A stretch of DNA of 64,000 bases from Solirubrum puertoriconensis (GCF_001483135.1 NZ_LNAL01000007.1:248001-312000); one strand, 5' to 3'; shown: positions 34,652 through 43,032, numbered from the stretch's first letter. Numbers and translations are program-made. The notes: generated by a model from the sequence alone, not told the origin.

Positions 34652-36145
34652 TTAGAACACCCACGCAAAAGTAACCGATTCGGGGTGGCTTGCCTCGGCT
34701 TCCGACAGCTCCGTAAAACCAGCTCGGCGGAACGACTTAAGCGAAGCTTCGTTGCGCAGCTGCACATGGCCCAACACACGCTTTACCTGCGGCTGCAACT
34801 GCTGCACGGCCTCGGTGCCGGCAACGAGCAGCGGCGCCGAAAGGCCACGGCCGCGGTGTTCGGCCGCAATCTGGTAGCTAAGAGTGGCGTCGGGGCCTGC
34901 TAGAGCGAAGCGAATGAGCCCTTGGGGGCTGTTGGTTGCAGCATCTTCGGCAATAAGCAACACGGTCTCGGGGTTGCCCAGGCGGCTGGCAAACCAAGCC
35001 TCGTGCTCGGCGCGCCCGATGGGGTTGGGATTGAAGGAGAATTGCCGAACCGTCGGGTCGTTGCTCCAGGAAAAAAGCAAATCGGAGTCGGCAGCGGTTA
35101 CTTGGCGCAAGCCGAACGCGCGAGCTGGTAGCTGCAGGGCTGCAAAGGCCTGCCGCAGGCGCTGCGGAGCAAGTCCGTCAAACTGGCGCCGTTGTGCAAG
35201 GCGCATTTGTTCTGATAAACGGCCCGCTTCGGGTGAGGTAAGCACGTTAGTAGCTGCGTGGAAAGGCAAAGCCAACCCCGAGCTGCGCAAAAACAGATCG
35301 ATGTCGTGTTGGTTATCGGCCACAGGCTGTACAAACAGCAACCCGCCCCCAGCCGCGCAGTACTCGTAGCTGATGGTGCTGGGCGAGCAAACCGCTGTGC
35401 CGCATTGTTGCATCAGGGTGCACAGTTCGGCGGCGCCTAGGTTGCGGTGCAGCAACAGGCGTGGTTGGTCGTTGGCCCAGTTTTGCAGCGCCTCCCAGCC
35501 AGCAAAGGCGCTGCCCACTACGGCGTGTACCTGCCGAATGGGCTCAAGCTCGAGCAACATATGGGTAATGCGCTGGGTTTGCTGCGTAGGGTCGGCGCCA
35601 CCTAGGCAAACCAATACCGTGTGTGCCGATGGTGCTTCGGCGGTTGCTTGTTGAGCTGCTTGCTGAAAAGCCGGCCGCAGCGGCGCGTAGCGCGGCCCCG
35701 ATAGCACCCGCGCACCGGGCTGGCGCAGTTCATAATCCTTGGCCGAAATACCACCGGCAGGGTTGATGATGAGGTCGGCGGCCTGCGGGAAGGTGTGCAG
35801 GTCGTCGATGTACACCAGGCGGGCTACGTGGGGGCGCAGGACTTGCTGGTAATTGTACTCAAAGCCGTAGCCATCGAGCACTAGTACATCGGTGGGCTGC
35901 AGCACTTGCTGCGCTAGCCAGGCCGGCTCGCCCTCGTAGGGCATGGGCGGCGCTTCCACTACCTCGTTACAGGTGGCGCGCAGCAACTGCAGCAGCTCGG
36001 GCCAGGGTTCCTGCACCACAAATACGGTTTGGTACTGCTCGCCCAGGATATCGGCTAGGGCAAGCAACCGCATTACGTGGCCCAAGCCAATGCGTGGGTT
36101 GCCATCGGCACGAAATACCAACCGGGACGAAGCAGTAGCAACCAT
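34652..36145 (-). CDS. Fused PseG sugar-nucleotide hydrolase and PseH-like N-acetyltransferase
   Basis: 497 residues. Residues about 5-330 are PseG: FRADGNPRIGLGHVMRLLALADIL (catalytic His and G-rich motif), VLDGYGFEYNYQQVL, VYIDDLHTFPQAADLIINPAGG, VLVCLGGADPTQQTQRI and SPSTISYEYCAAGGGLLFVQPVADNQ. Residues about 340-497 are a GNAT acetyltransferase: FGLRQVTAADSDLLFSWSNDPTVRQFSFN and LSYQIAAEHRGRGLSAPLLVAGTE (acetyl-CoA loop). In Campylobacter and Helicobacter these are separate proteins (PseH acetylates N4, PseG removes UDP). Here the two consecutive steps sit in one chain with the acetyltransferase second. ATG 36145 is 3 nt after the SpsF-type gene. Confidence 0.88.
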   Translation of the reverse strand: MVATASSRLVFRADGNPRIGLGHVMRLLALADILGEQYQTVFVVQEPWPELLQLLRATCNEVVEAPPMPYEGEPAWLAQQVLQPTDVLVLDGYGFEYNYQQVLRPHVARLVYIDDLHTFPQAADLIINPAGGISAKDYELRQPGARVLSGPRYAPLRPAFQQAAQQATAEAPSAHTVLVCLGGADPTQQTQRITHMLLELEPIRQVHAVVGSAFAGWEALQNWANDQPRLLLHRNLGAAELCTLMQQCGTAVCSPSTISYEYCAAGGGLLFVQPVADNQHDIDLFLRSSGLALPFHAATNVLTSPEAGRLSEQMRLAQRRQFDGLAPQRLRQAFAALQLPARAFGLRQVTAADSDLLFSWSNDPTVRQFSFNPNPIGRAEHEAWFASRLGNPETVLLIAEDAATNSPQGLIRFALAGPDATLSYQIAAEHRGRGLSAPLLVAGTEAVQQLQPQVKRVLGHVQLRNEASLKSFRRAGFTELSEAEASHPESVTFAWVF

Positions 36146-36148
36146 AGC

Positions 36149-36892
36149 TTACACTTTTACTTGCGAGTTCTGATCGTTGATGTGCACCAACCACGGGTGC
36201 TGCTTAAGTAGCTCGCCCGCCTCTGCCAGATCAAAGCCCGACGGCAAAGTGCTGAAAAGAAGATGCAGCAAGGCGTAGTCACTCGGGTAATCGAGGGTAA
36301 GCCGTAAGGTAGTTGGTACTTCGGCCATTCCGAAGTCGAGCGTCTGCAGCCGGAACAGTTCGGGGTGCCGACGAAGATAGGGAGTTACGTGCTCACGCTC
36401 TTCGGGTGCTGTGGCCTGCGCAAAAGCTGTTGCTAGTGCCTGCTGGTTGACTACCTCGAGGTTGGTACCTAGGGGCAAGCCGGTGGTAAGGGTATAATCG
36501 GCACCGGCTGCGAGGTGAGCTAATATGGCGCGGTCGAGGTAACCGGGGTCGATGGCCGGGTTATCAGCAGTTAGGCGAACCACCACATCAAGCTGATGCG
36601 CAACTGCGGCTTCGTGAAAGCGGCGGAGCACATCTTGTTCGTCGCCGCGGTAAACGACTACCTCACTAGCTTGCGCGGCGTTAGCAATGGCGTCGTCGGC
36701 AAGCAGGGTAGAGGTAGCCACTACTACAAGGTGCACCTGCTCGGCGGCCTGAGCCCGGGCTATTACATGGCCTAGCACAGAGGTAGCGCCACCCAGCGGC
36801 AGCGGCAACAGCGCCTTGCCGGGCAGGCGCGTCGAGCCCATGCGGGCCTGCACCAAAGCGCCCACGCGGGGCGAAATTAGCGTATGGTCCAT
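36149..36892 (-). CDS. SpsF-type cytidylyltransferase (CMP-nonulosonate activation)
   Basis: 247 residues. The nucleotidyltransferase start is VGALVQARMGSTRLPGKALLPL, followed by VVVYRGDEQDVLRRFHEAAVAHQLDVVVRLTADNPAIDPGYLD and LRLTLDYPSDYALL. This is the SpsF branch rather than the KDSA/NeuA-like PseF branch (which would start with a PARxGSKR motif). By position between SDR and PseG it most likely makes the CMP-sugar. Overlaps the SDR gene by 16 nt. Confidence 0.8.
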   Translation of the reverse strand: MDHTLISPRVGALVQARMGSTRLPGKALLPLPLGGATSVLGHVIARAQAAEQVHLVVVATSTLLADDAIANAAQASEVVVYRGDEQDVLRRFHEAAVAHQLDVVVRLTADNPAIDPGYLDRAILAHLAAGADYTLTTGLPLGTNLEVVNQQALATAFAQATAPEEREHVTPYLRRHPELFRLQTLDFGMAEVPTTLRLTLDYPSDYALLHLLFSTLPSGFDLAEAGELLKQHPWLVHINDQNSQVKV

Positions 36893-37674
36893 CCGCCGTC
36901 GACAACCAAGTTGTGCCCCGTTACGAAATCAGAGGCGCTGGAGGCCAGAAACACGAAGGCACCGGCTAGGTCCTGTGGTTGCCCGATCCGGCCCAGCGGA
37001 ATGCGCTGCTCCAGTTGCTGCATAAACTCGGGGTGCTGCTGCACTCCGGGGCTTGGAAATGCGCCCGGCGTCACGCAGTTTACCTGGATATTTTGTGGAC
37101 CCAGGTAGGAAGCAAAGTACTTAGTAAGCTGAATAACGCCCGCTTTGGCCGCACCGTAGTGCGGCGGATTGGTAAACTGAGGAGTTGCCTCGTAAGCTGC
37201 AAAATCGGGTGCTACCACGCCGTACATCGAGGCTACATTGATGATTTTACCGGCGCCCCGCTCGCGCAGGTAGGGCAGCACCTCGCGTATGCAGCGGTAG
37301 GCACTGCCCAACGACCCATCGAGGCCAAACGCAAATTCGTCGTCGGTGAGGGCGTCGGGCTGATTACCTCGGCTGTAAAAGGCGTTGTTCACGAGCACGG
37401 CCGGCAAGCCCAGTTGCGCCCGCACCTGGGCATAAGCTTCTTTTACCGACTCCGTATTGGCTACGTCGCATCTCTGAAAGTGCAGGTTTTCAAGCTCGGG
37501 GAAAGCCTCTGCAAAAGAGTCTTCGTTGCGACCGAGTACCATCACTTTAGCTCCGTGGGCGGCAAGCCCAAGCACAACGGCCTTGCCGAGGTGCCCGTAG
37601 CCGCCGGTTACCATCACCACCTGCTCGTGCAGCGAAAACATGTTTGCGTAAGACGCTAGCGCTGGGTTGGCCAT
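36877..37674 (-). CDS. Short-chain dehydrogenase/reductase in the nonulosonate operon
   Basis: 265 residues. The cofactor motif is MVTGGYGHLGKAVVLGLA (TGGxGxLG); then LVNNAFYSR (NNA), INVASMYG, and the catalytic HYGAAKAGVIQLTKYFA (Tyr-xxx-Lys); the C-terminus is FLASSASDFVTGHNLVVDGGW. It is a classical NAD(P)-dependent SDR. Overlaps the aldo/keto reductase gene by 19 nt and the SpsF-type gene by 16 nt, so it is tightly coupled. Together with the aldo/keto reductase it could epimerise or reduce a keto intermediate of the nonulosonate. Confidence 0.88.
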   Translation of the reverse strand: MANPALASYANMFSLHEQVVMVTGGYGHLGKAVVLGLAAHGAKVMVLGRNEDSFAEAFPELENLHFQRCDVANTESVKEAYAQVRAQLGLPAVLVNNAFYSRGNQPDALTDDEFAFGLDGSLGSAYRCIREVLPYLRERGAGKIINVASMYGVVAPDFAAYEATPQFTNPPHYGAAKAGVIQLTKYFASYLGPQNIQVNCVTPGAFPSPGVQQHPEFMQQLEQRIPLGRIGQPQDLAGAFVFLASSASDFVTGHNLVVDGGWTIR

Positions 37675-38549
37675 GCGTAAGGGAGAATGTACGTGTCGGT
37701 AGGTTCGGCTAAGGCCTGCAGCTGCTCACGCAGTTGCTCGACCTGGGCTAAGTAAGCGCCCGCGGCAAGGTTGGCTTGCAGGTTTTCGGGCGAATCTACG
37801 CCAATAACCACGCGTGCCATGCCCGGCGCGGTTGCTGCAAACAGTAGCAGTCCAGCTTCGAGCGGGATACCAGCTTCGGCAAGCATCGCACGCATCTGCA
37901 CCAGCTTAGGCCTCAGCGGCTCAAAAAAAGACGGCAGCGTATGCAGCGGGCGCAGCAACAAGCCCTGCAGAAACGCCGAACGACCATGCACTTCTATCCC
38001 GGCATTGGCTAAATGCGGCAACAGCGCGGCAAAGCGCTGGTCGAGCACGTTGTATGGCACTTGCAGCAGCTGCGGTTTGTAGCCATGCTCGAGTAGCCAC
38101 TCGGCTTGCCAAGGGTGGTACAGCGAAATGCCGATGCGCTGGGTATAATCGGCAGCTTGGGCTGCTAGCAACCCTTGCCAAGCCTCGGGTTGTTGCTGAA
38201 AGGCCCCGAAGTCGTGAAACAGCACCCCATATACCTGCGGTTGCTGCAAGCGAGACAAAGAGGCCTGTACCGAGCTGAGCACCTCGGCCGCCGAAGCGGC
38301 ACCTACCTTGGTTACCAGCTCAAAAGCCCCTGTCGGCTGCTTGCTTAGCCAATGTCCCAAGCGGGCTTCGCTGTCGCCGTAAGCCGCAGCGGTATCCAGC
38401 AAGGGAACCCCGGCGGCATGGGCGTCGGTGAGGATATGTTGCAGCACCGCATCAGTGGGCCGACCTAGGGTGTTGTTGATGCCATACGCCAAGCCAAACT
38501 GCGCAGTACCTAGAACAAGCCGCTCCGTAAACGCCTCGGCCGTCATCAT
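37656..38549 (-). CDS. Aldo/keto reductase in the nonulosonate operon
   Basis: 297 residues. (beta/alpha)8 signatures: LVLGTAQFGLAYGINN, LLDTAAAYGDSEARLGHWL (catalytic Asp and Tyr), FELVTKVG (Lys), VYGVLFHDF (His), IGISLYHPWQAEWLL and the NADP-binding-end ARVVIGVDSPENLQANLAA. The start ATG overlaps the PseC stop (ATGA at 38546-38549). Such AKRs appear next to SpsF-type enzymes in flagellin and capsule loci; their exact step is not established. Confidence 0.87.
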   Translation of the reverse strand: MMTAEAFTERLVLGTAQFGLAYGINNTLGRPTDAVLQHILTDAHAAGVPLLDTAAAYGDSEARLGHWLSKQPTGAFELVTKVGAASAAEVLSSVQASLSRLQQPQVYGVLFHDFGAFQQQPEAWQGLLAAQAADYTQRIGISLYHPWQAEWLLEHGYKPQLLQVPYNVLDQRFAALLPHLANAGIEVHGRSAFLQGLLLRPLHTLPSFFEPLRPKLVQMRAMLAEAGIPLEAGLLLFAATAPGMARVVIGVDSPENLQANLAAGAYLAQVEQLREQLQALAEPTDTYILPYAWPTQR

Positions 38550-39715
38550 GCCCCTATAAACTCCCGCACGCTCGCAATAACGTACTGCTGTTCCTCATCG
38601 GTGAGGGAAGGAAACATGGGCAGGCTTAAGCAACGGGCATAGTACGCTTCGGCTATCGGAAAGTCGCCGCGCTGCCAGCCAAGTTGTTGGTAATAAGGCA
38701 TGGTGTGCACCGGAATGTAGTGCACCTGCGCAAAAATCTGCCGGGCGCGCAGAAAGTCGTAGAGCCCACGGCGGTCTTCTACCTGAATGACGTACAGGTG
38801 ATAAGCATGACCAGCGGAGCCAGCCAGCGGAGTAATGCCAGCCATGCCGGCAAACGCGGCATCGTATTGCCGGGCCAGTTGGCGGCGGCGTTCCAAGCCC
38901 TCGGCGGCGCGTTGCAGCTGCGTTATGCCTAGGGCGCAGAGCATATCGGGCATGCGGTAGTTGTAACCGAGCTCTTGCATTTCGTAGTACCAACCGCCTT
39001 CGTCGGGCAGCGTGAGGCGAGCCGCGTCGCGGGTGATGCCGTGGGTACGCAGCAGCAACAGTTGCTCGTAAAGGTCGCGGCGGTTGGTGGTAATCATGCC
39101 GCCCTCGCCGGTGGCAATGTGCTTTACCGGGTGAAAGGAGAAGATGGCCAGATCGGCCAACTGCCCGTTGCCGCAGCGTTGTTGGGCGCCGTTGCTGTCG
39201 AGGAAGTAGCCGCCCGGAGCGTGGCAGGCATCCTCAATTATCCATAGGCCAAACTCGTCGGCCAGTTGGCGGGCTTCTTCCAAATTCACTGGTAAGCCGG
39301 CAAAGTCCACCGGAATCAGGCCGCTGAAGTAACCCTTGGGGTGCTGCTCCAGCAAGCGGCGTACTTGGCCTAGGTCGATGAGTGCCGTGGCTGGGTCGAT
39401 ATCCACGAAGTGTACTTCGCCGCCGCAGTAGCGCACGCAGTTGGCCGAGGCTGCAAACGTGATGGGTGTGGTAATGACGCGCTGGCCCGCCTGTACACCT
39501 AAGGCCAAGGCGCACAAGTGCAAGGCGGCTGTGCCGTTGCTTACGGCCACCGCGTAATCAACCCCGATGTACTCGGCAAACTGTTTTTCGAACTCGGCCA
39601 CTTTCGGGCCCTGCGTCAGAAAATCAGACTGCAGTGTTTCGACAACGGCTTGAACATCGGCCTCGGTGATGTGCTGGCGGCCGTAGGGGATAGGGCGAAT
39701 TACAGGAGTGCTCAT
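38546..39715 (-). CDS. pseC: UDP-4-amino-4,6-dideoxy-N-acetyl-beta-L-altrosamine transaminase
   Basis: 389 residues. DegT-family PLP enzyme: IPYGRQHITEADVQAVVETLQSDFLTQGPKVAEFEKQFAEYIG is the specific PseC N-terminus; VSNGTAALHLCALALG, ITTPITFAASANCVRYCGGEVHFVDID, IEDACHAPGG, PLP Lys in FSFHPVKHIATGEGGM and LGYNYRMPDMLCALGITQLQR. It transfers the amino group onto C4 of the keto sugar made by PseB. It is the first gene of the ten-gene operon, with a TAnnTTTG box almost touching the start codon. Confidence 0.92.
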   Translation of the reverse strand: MSTPVIRPIPYGRQHITEADVQAVVETLQSDFLTQGPKVAEFEKQFAEYIGVDYAVAVSNGTAALHLCALALGVQAGQRVITTPITFAASANCVRYCGGEVHFVDIDPATALIDLGQVRRLLEQHPKGYFSGLIPVDFAGLPVNLEEARQLADEFGLWIIEDACHAPGGYFLDSNGAQQRCGNGQLADLAIFSFHPVKHIATGEGGMITTNRRDLYEQLLLLRTHGITRDAARLTLPDEGGWYYEMQELGYNYRMPDMLCALGITQLQRAAEGLERRRQLARQYDAAFAGMAGITPLAGSAGHAYHLYVIQVEDRRGLYDFLRARQIFAQVHYIPVHTMPYYQQLGWQRGDFPIAEAYYARCLSLPMFPSLTDEEQQYVIASVREFIGA

Positions 39716-39722
39716 GCGGTTT

Positions 39723-39730
39723 CAAAGATA
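39723..39730 (-). promoter_or_regulatory. -7 box of the pseC operon, with almost no leader
   Basis: TATCTTTG on the minus strand ends 7 nt before the pseC ATG (39715). By the spacing seen at the SRP RNA gene the transcript would begin about 3 nt before the start codon. The -33 element is weak (GTTC-like). Confidence 0.5.
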
Positions 39731-39786
39731 GGCGGCTCGCTTCTTAGCTGAACGCCATTTCCATAGGGGTTGGCTAGTTCCTTTAA

Positions 39787-39820
39787 CAACGAAGGCCCGC
39801 GTGTTGGCGGGCCTTCGTTG
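39787..39820 (-). terminator. Terminator of pseB
   Basis: CAACGAAGGCCCGC (39787-39800), a 6-nt loop, and its exact complement (39807-39820). It separates the pseB transcript from the pseC operon. Confidence 0.75.
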
Positions 39821-39838
39821 TGGCAATGAGAAATGAAC

Positions 39839-40858
39839 CTAGGCGGTAAACTCCGGATCGACGTGCAGGCGAATCTCCTCACGCAGCTGCTCGGCCGAAA
39901 GCCATTCGGTGTTGTTGGCCGAGTCGTAGTGGAAGCCTAATGGCACACGCTTGCCGCCGAAGTGCTGGATAAACTTCTCTTCGCTCCACGGCGGGGTGGA
40001 GGGCAGAATGACGTAGTACTTCTCCAGCTCCACCGTGCTTAGGGCATCGGTTTCGGTAATCATTTCTTCGTGCAGCTTCTCGCCGGGCCGGATGCCCACA
40101 ATCTTCTGCTCGCAATTGGGAGCAATGGCCGTGGCCAACTCCGTGATTTTGTACGAAGGAATCTTCGGCACGAAGATTTCGCCGCCCCACGCGTGCTCCA
40201 GCGCGTACAGCACTAGGTCAACGCCTTCTTCAAGCGAAATGTTGAAGCGCGTCATGTCGGGGTGGGTAATGGGCAGCACGCCTTTTTGGCGCTCCTGCAA
40301 GAAAAACGGCACCACCGAGCCGCGCGAGCCAATTACGTTGCCGTAGCGCACCACCGAAAAGCGCAAGTCGCGCGAGCCTTTCATGTTGTTGGCCGCCACG
40401 AACAGCTTATCCGAGCAGAGCTTGGTAGCGCCGTAGAGGTTGATGGGCGCGGCGGCTTTGTCGGTGCTCAATGCTACCACGTCTTTCACGCCGCAGTCGA
40501 GAGCGGCATTAATCACGTTTTCAGCCCCGAAGATGTTCGTTTTGATGCACTCCATCGGGTTGTACTCGGCGGCGGGCACCTGTTTCAGGGCCGCGGCGTG
40601 TACAATGATATCGATGCCCTCGCAGGCGCGCTTCATGCGTTCGGCGTCGCGCACGTCGCCGATGAAGTAGCGCATTGCGGGGTATTTGCTCTGCGGAAAC
40701 TGCTGAGCCATTTCGTACTGTTTCAGCTCATCGCGCGAAAACACCACGAGGCGCTTCACCTGAGGGTACCGATCAAGCACCAGCTGCACGAACTGTTTGC
40801 CAAACGAACCGGTGCCGCCGGTCAGCAGAATAGATTTATGGTTGAGGTCGAGGGCCAT
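39839..40858 (-). CDS. pseB: UDP-N-acetylglucosamine 4,6-dehydratase (inverting)
   Basis: 339 residues from ATG 40858. Extended SDR: ILLTGGTGSFGKQFVQLVLD (GxxGxxG), VRDAERMKRACEGIDIIVHAAALKQVPAAEYNPMECIKTN, VALSTDKAAAPINLYGATKLCSDK (Thr-Asp-Lys and Tyr-xxx-Lys), then SVVRYGNVIGSRGSVVPFF and FVPKIPSYKITELATAI. These are PseB/FlaA1 signatures. It makes the C5-inverted 4-keto sugar that begins the pseudaminate pathway. It has its own promoter (40901-40908) and terminator, so it is regulated apart from pseC onward. The open frame beyond 40858 carries the promoter and is not coding. Confidence 0.93.
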   Translation of the reverse strand: MALDLNHKSILLTGGTGSFGKQFVQLVLDRYPQVKRLVVFSRDELKQYEMAQQFPQSKYPAMRYFIGDVRDAERMKRACEGIDIIVHAAALKQVPAAEYNPMECIKTNIFGAENVINAALDCGVKDVVALSTDKAAAPINLYGATKLCSDKLFVAANNMKGSRDLRFSVVRYGNVIGSRGSVVPFFLQERQKGVLPITHPDMTRFNISLEEGVDLVLYALEHAWGGEIFVPKIPSYKITELATAIAPNCEQKIVGIRPGEKLHEEMITETDALSTVELEKYYVILPSTPPWSEEKFIQHFGGKRVPLGFHYDSANNTEWLSAEQLREEIRLHVDPEFTA

Positions 40859-40874
40859 GCCTTGCGTTTTGTGG

Positions 40875-40896
40875 CTTGCCGACCTAGGCCGGCAAG
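40875..40896. promoter_or_regulatory. Near-perfect palindrome in the pseB leader, centred on CCTAGG
   Basis: CTTGCCG-ACCTAGGC-CGGCAAG: 20 of 22 positions are symmetric. It sits between the -7 box and the pseB ATG, so it could form a 5-prime hairpin or bind a regulator. Confidence 0.45.
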
Positions 40897-40900
40897 GGCG

Positions 40901-40908
40901 CAAAAGTA
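40901..40908 (-). promoter_or_regulatory. -7 box of pseB
   Basis: TACTTTTG on the minus strand, 42 nt upstream of the ATG. No clear -33 TTG is seen. Confidence 0.45.
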
Positions 40909-40963
40909 GGCAATCGGGGCGGGGTTTGCGTAGTTTTGCAGGCACGTACCCACGTCGTAAGTT

Positions 40964-41057
40964 ATCCTGAGCGCAGCGAAGGACCTTGCGACGCGGGTAC
41001 GGCTGACGTCGGATAACTACCGTCTGACGTGATAAGGTCCTTCGCTGCGCTCAGGAT
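40964..41057. repeat. Inverted repeat with 24-bp arms (REP/MITE-like)
   Basis: Arms 40964-40987 (ATCCTGAGCGCAGCGAAGG plus ACCTT) and 41034-41057 are exact complements flanking a 46-nt centre. Similar GAGCGCAGCGAAGG elements are, from memory, scattered between genes in many Bacteroidota. The right arm ends in the ATG of the FkbH-like gene. Confidence 0.8.
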
Positions 41058-42903
41058 GACAGTTGCACCCCCTATTTTTCCCGATCCCGTCAAGCTCGTT
41101 ATCTGGGACCTCGACGATACCTTTTGGCGCGGTACACTGTCGGAGGGCGAAGTGGAAGCCATAACCGACAACGTGGAGCTGGTGCGCGCAACCGCGGCCC
41201 GGGGCATCATTCACACCATCGTCAGCAAAAACGACCTAGGGCCCGTTGAGGCGAAACTTACCGAGCTGGGCGTGCGCGAGTTGTTTGTGTTTCTGCGGGT
41301 AAGCTGGCAGCCCAAAGGCCCCATCATCAAGCAATTGCTTGAAGACATGCAGCTGCGGGCGCCCAATGCCTTGTTCCTCGATGATAACTCGATGAACCGG
41401 GCCGAGGCGTTGCACTACAACCCCCAGCTGCAAGTGGCCGACCCCGCCGATTTGCCCCGCCTGGCCCCGCAACTACTCACCTTGGGTAAACCCGACCCGA
41501 GCTACGCGCGCTTGGAGCAGTACCGCCTGCTCGAGCGGCAGCAGCAAGCCCGCGCCGAGTACCAAGGCGACAACCTCGCTTTTCTGCGCGATGCCCAGGT
41601 GCAGGTGGAGGTGCGCGAAGGTGCTGAAGCTCTGCGCCCCGACCTAAGCCGCATCGACGAGCTGATTAACCGCTCCAACCAGCTGAACTACACCAAGCGC
41701 CGGGCAGCGGTGCCCGAGCTGGAAGCCAGCTTTGCCAATGCAGCGTTGCGTTGGGGCACTGTGCGCGTGCACGACCGTTTCGGCGATTACGGCTTGGTGG
41801 GCGTGTATTGCCTGAACATCCAAACCAACGAGTTGGAGCAATTCACGTTCAGCTGCCGCATCCTGCACCTAGGCGTTGAGCAGTGGACCTACGCGCACCT
41901 AGGCTATCCGCAGCTCAAGGTGCAAGCCGACGTAGCTACCCAACTCAACAATACCAATAAGCCCGACTGGATAACGCTGGCAGCGCACAGCCCCATCGAG
42001 GATGTGTCGCAGCACAAGTCAGCCAAGCCTCGCCTTCGCATTCTGCTCAAGGGAGGCTGCGACCTAGGGCAACTGACACCGTATCTGCAGACTTACCAGG
42101 TCGACGTGGTAGAGGACTTTAACTACGTCAACGCGAACCAGATTCCGGTGCACACCGAGCACACGGAGCTGTTGCGTCTCAGCCGCACATTGGCCTCCGA
42201 AGAACAGCAACGGCTGGTCTTATCACTTCCATTTCTGGATGCCGAAGCCTTCCGGCCGCTGCTGTGGCAGGGGGGCTTCGATGCCGTGGTGTACAGCCCA
42301 CTGATGGACTATACCCAGGACTTGTACCGCGAAAACAGCACCGGTATTGCCATTCCCTTCGGCGGTTATCAAAACCTAACCACCGTCGATCCGCAGCAGC
42401 AGGCGCAGCGTTACCAGCAGCGCAAGTTTAGCGGCATGGATGAAGGTTTTCTGCAGCGTTTTCAGCAGGCGTTTACTTACCAGGGGCCGCTCACACCCGA
42501 GCAGTTTCAGCAGAACCTCGCGTGGCTGCGCGAGCAACTACCCACGGGCGTGCCCTTGTTGCTGCTAACGGGCGCGGAGGTAGAAATACCTGGTTCAGTG
42601 GAAGCAGGCGCGACTGAGCGCCACCGGCTGATGAACCAAGCTCTGGTAGAGTTCGTGGAACGCACGCCGAATTGCTACCTCATCGATGTGCGCGTCATCG
42701 TCGAAACTCGAGCCGATGTCACCAATAACATCCGCCATTACCAGCGCCCGCACTACAAGGCTTTGGCCGAAATGCTAGCCGATGTGCTGGCACAATGGCA
42801 AGGTCAAAAGCTCAACCGCTCAACCCTAGGTCGGCTGCGCGCCGGTCTGCTCGATGCGCTGCCCAAGCCCGTGCGGAAAGTGTGGGAGCGGCTGAAGTCG
42901 TAG
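41056..42903 (+). CDS. FkbH-like HAD-IIIC family protein
   Basis: 615 residues from ATG 41056, whose first two bases belong to the right arm of an inverted repeat. The HAD domain shows KLVIWDLDDTFWRGTLSEGE (nucleophile Asp about 18-20), HTIVSKND (motif II) and ALFLDDNSMNRAEA (motif III). A middle acyltransferase-like part contains DELINRSNQLNYTKRR, RWGTVRVHDRFGDYGLVGVYCL and FTFSCRILHLGVEQW, as in FkbH/BryA. The C-terminal half has DAVVYSPLMDY and LLLLTGAEVEIPG, recalling an SGNH-hydrolase-like fold. FkbH proteins load glyceryl or phospho-substituted units onto carriers. Within a glycan locus a role in transferring an acyl or glyceryl group is possible. Confidence 0.82.
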   Translation: MTVAPPIFPDPVKLVIWDLDDTFWRGTLSEGEVEAITDNVELVRATAARGIIHTIVSKNDLGPVEAKLTELGVRELFVFLRVSWQPKGPIIKQLLEDMQLRAPNALFLDDNSMNRAEALHYNPQLQVADPADLPRLAPQLLTLGKPDPSYARLEQYRLLERQQQARAEYQGDNLAFLRDAQVQVEVREGAEALRPDLSRIDELINRSNQLNYTKRRAAVPELEASFANAALRWGTVRVHDRFGDYGLVGVYCLNIQTNELEQFTFSCRILHLGVEQWTYAHLGYPQLKVQADVATQLNNTNKPDWITLAAHSPIEDVSQHKSAKPRLRILLKGGCDLGQLTPYLQTYQVDVVEDFNYVNANQIPVHTEHTELLRLSRTLASEEQQRLVLSLPFLDAEAFRPLLWQGGFDAVVYSPLMDYTQDLYRENSTGIAIPFGGYQNLTTVDPQQQAQRYQQRKFSGMDEGFLQRFQQAFTYQGPLTPEQFQQNLAWLREQLPTGVPLLLLTGAEVEIPGSVEAGATERHRLMNQALVEFVERTPNCYLIDVRVIVETRADVTNNIRHYQRPHYKALAEMLADVLAQWQGQKLNRSTLGRLRAGLLDALPKPVRKVWERLKS

Positions 42904-42904
42904 C

Positions 42905-43028
42905 GCTGTAGCGCGGACTTTGTAGTCCGCAGCCCACAGATAGCAATACATCAACGCTAGTACGCCTGGTAGTTCTTTCGATAGAGAATACTATCCGGGG
43001 ACGCGGACTACAAAGTCCGCGCTACAGC
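42905..43028. repeat. Second inverted repeat, with 26-bp arms that are themselves palindromic
   Basis: Arms 42905-42930 and 43003-43028 are exact complements. Each contains GCGGACT-TTG-TAGTCCGC, a small hairpin of its own, so cruciform alternatives are possible. The 72-nt centre is A/T-richer. It separates the FkbH-like gene from the convergent GT4 gene and may act as a terminator for both. Confidence 0.8.
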
Positions 43029-43032
43029 ATTG

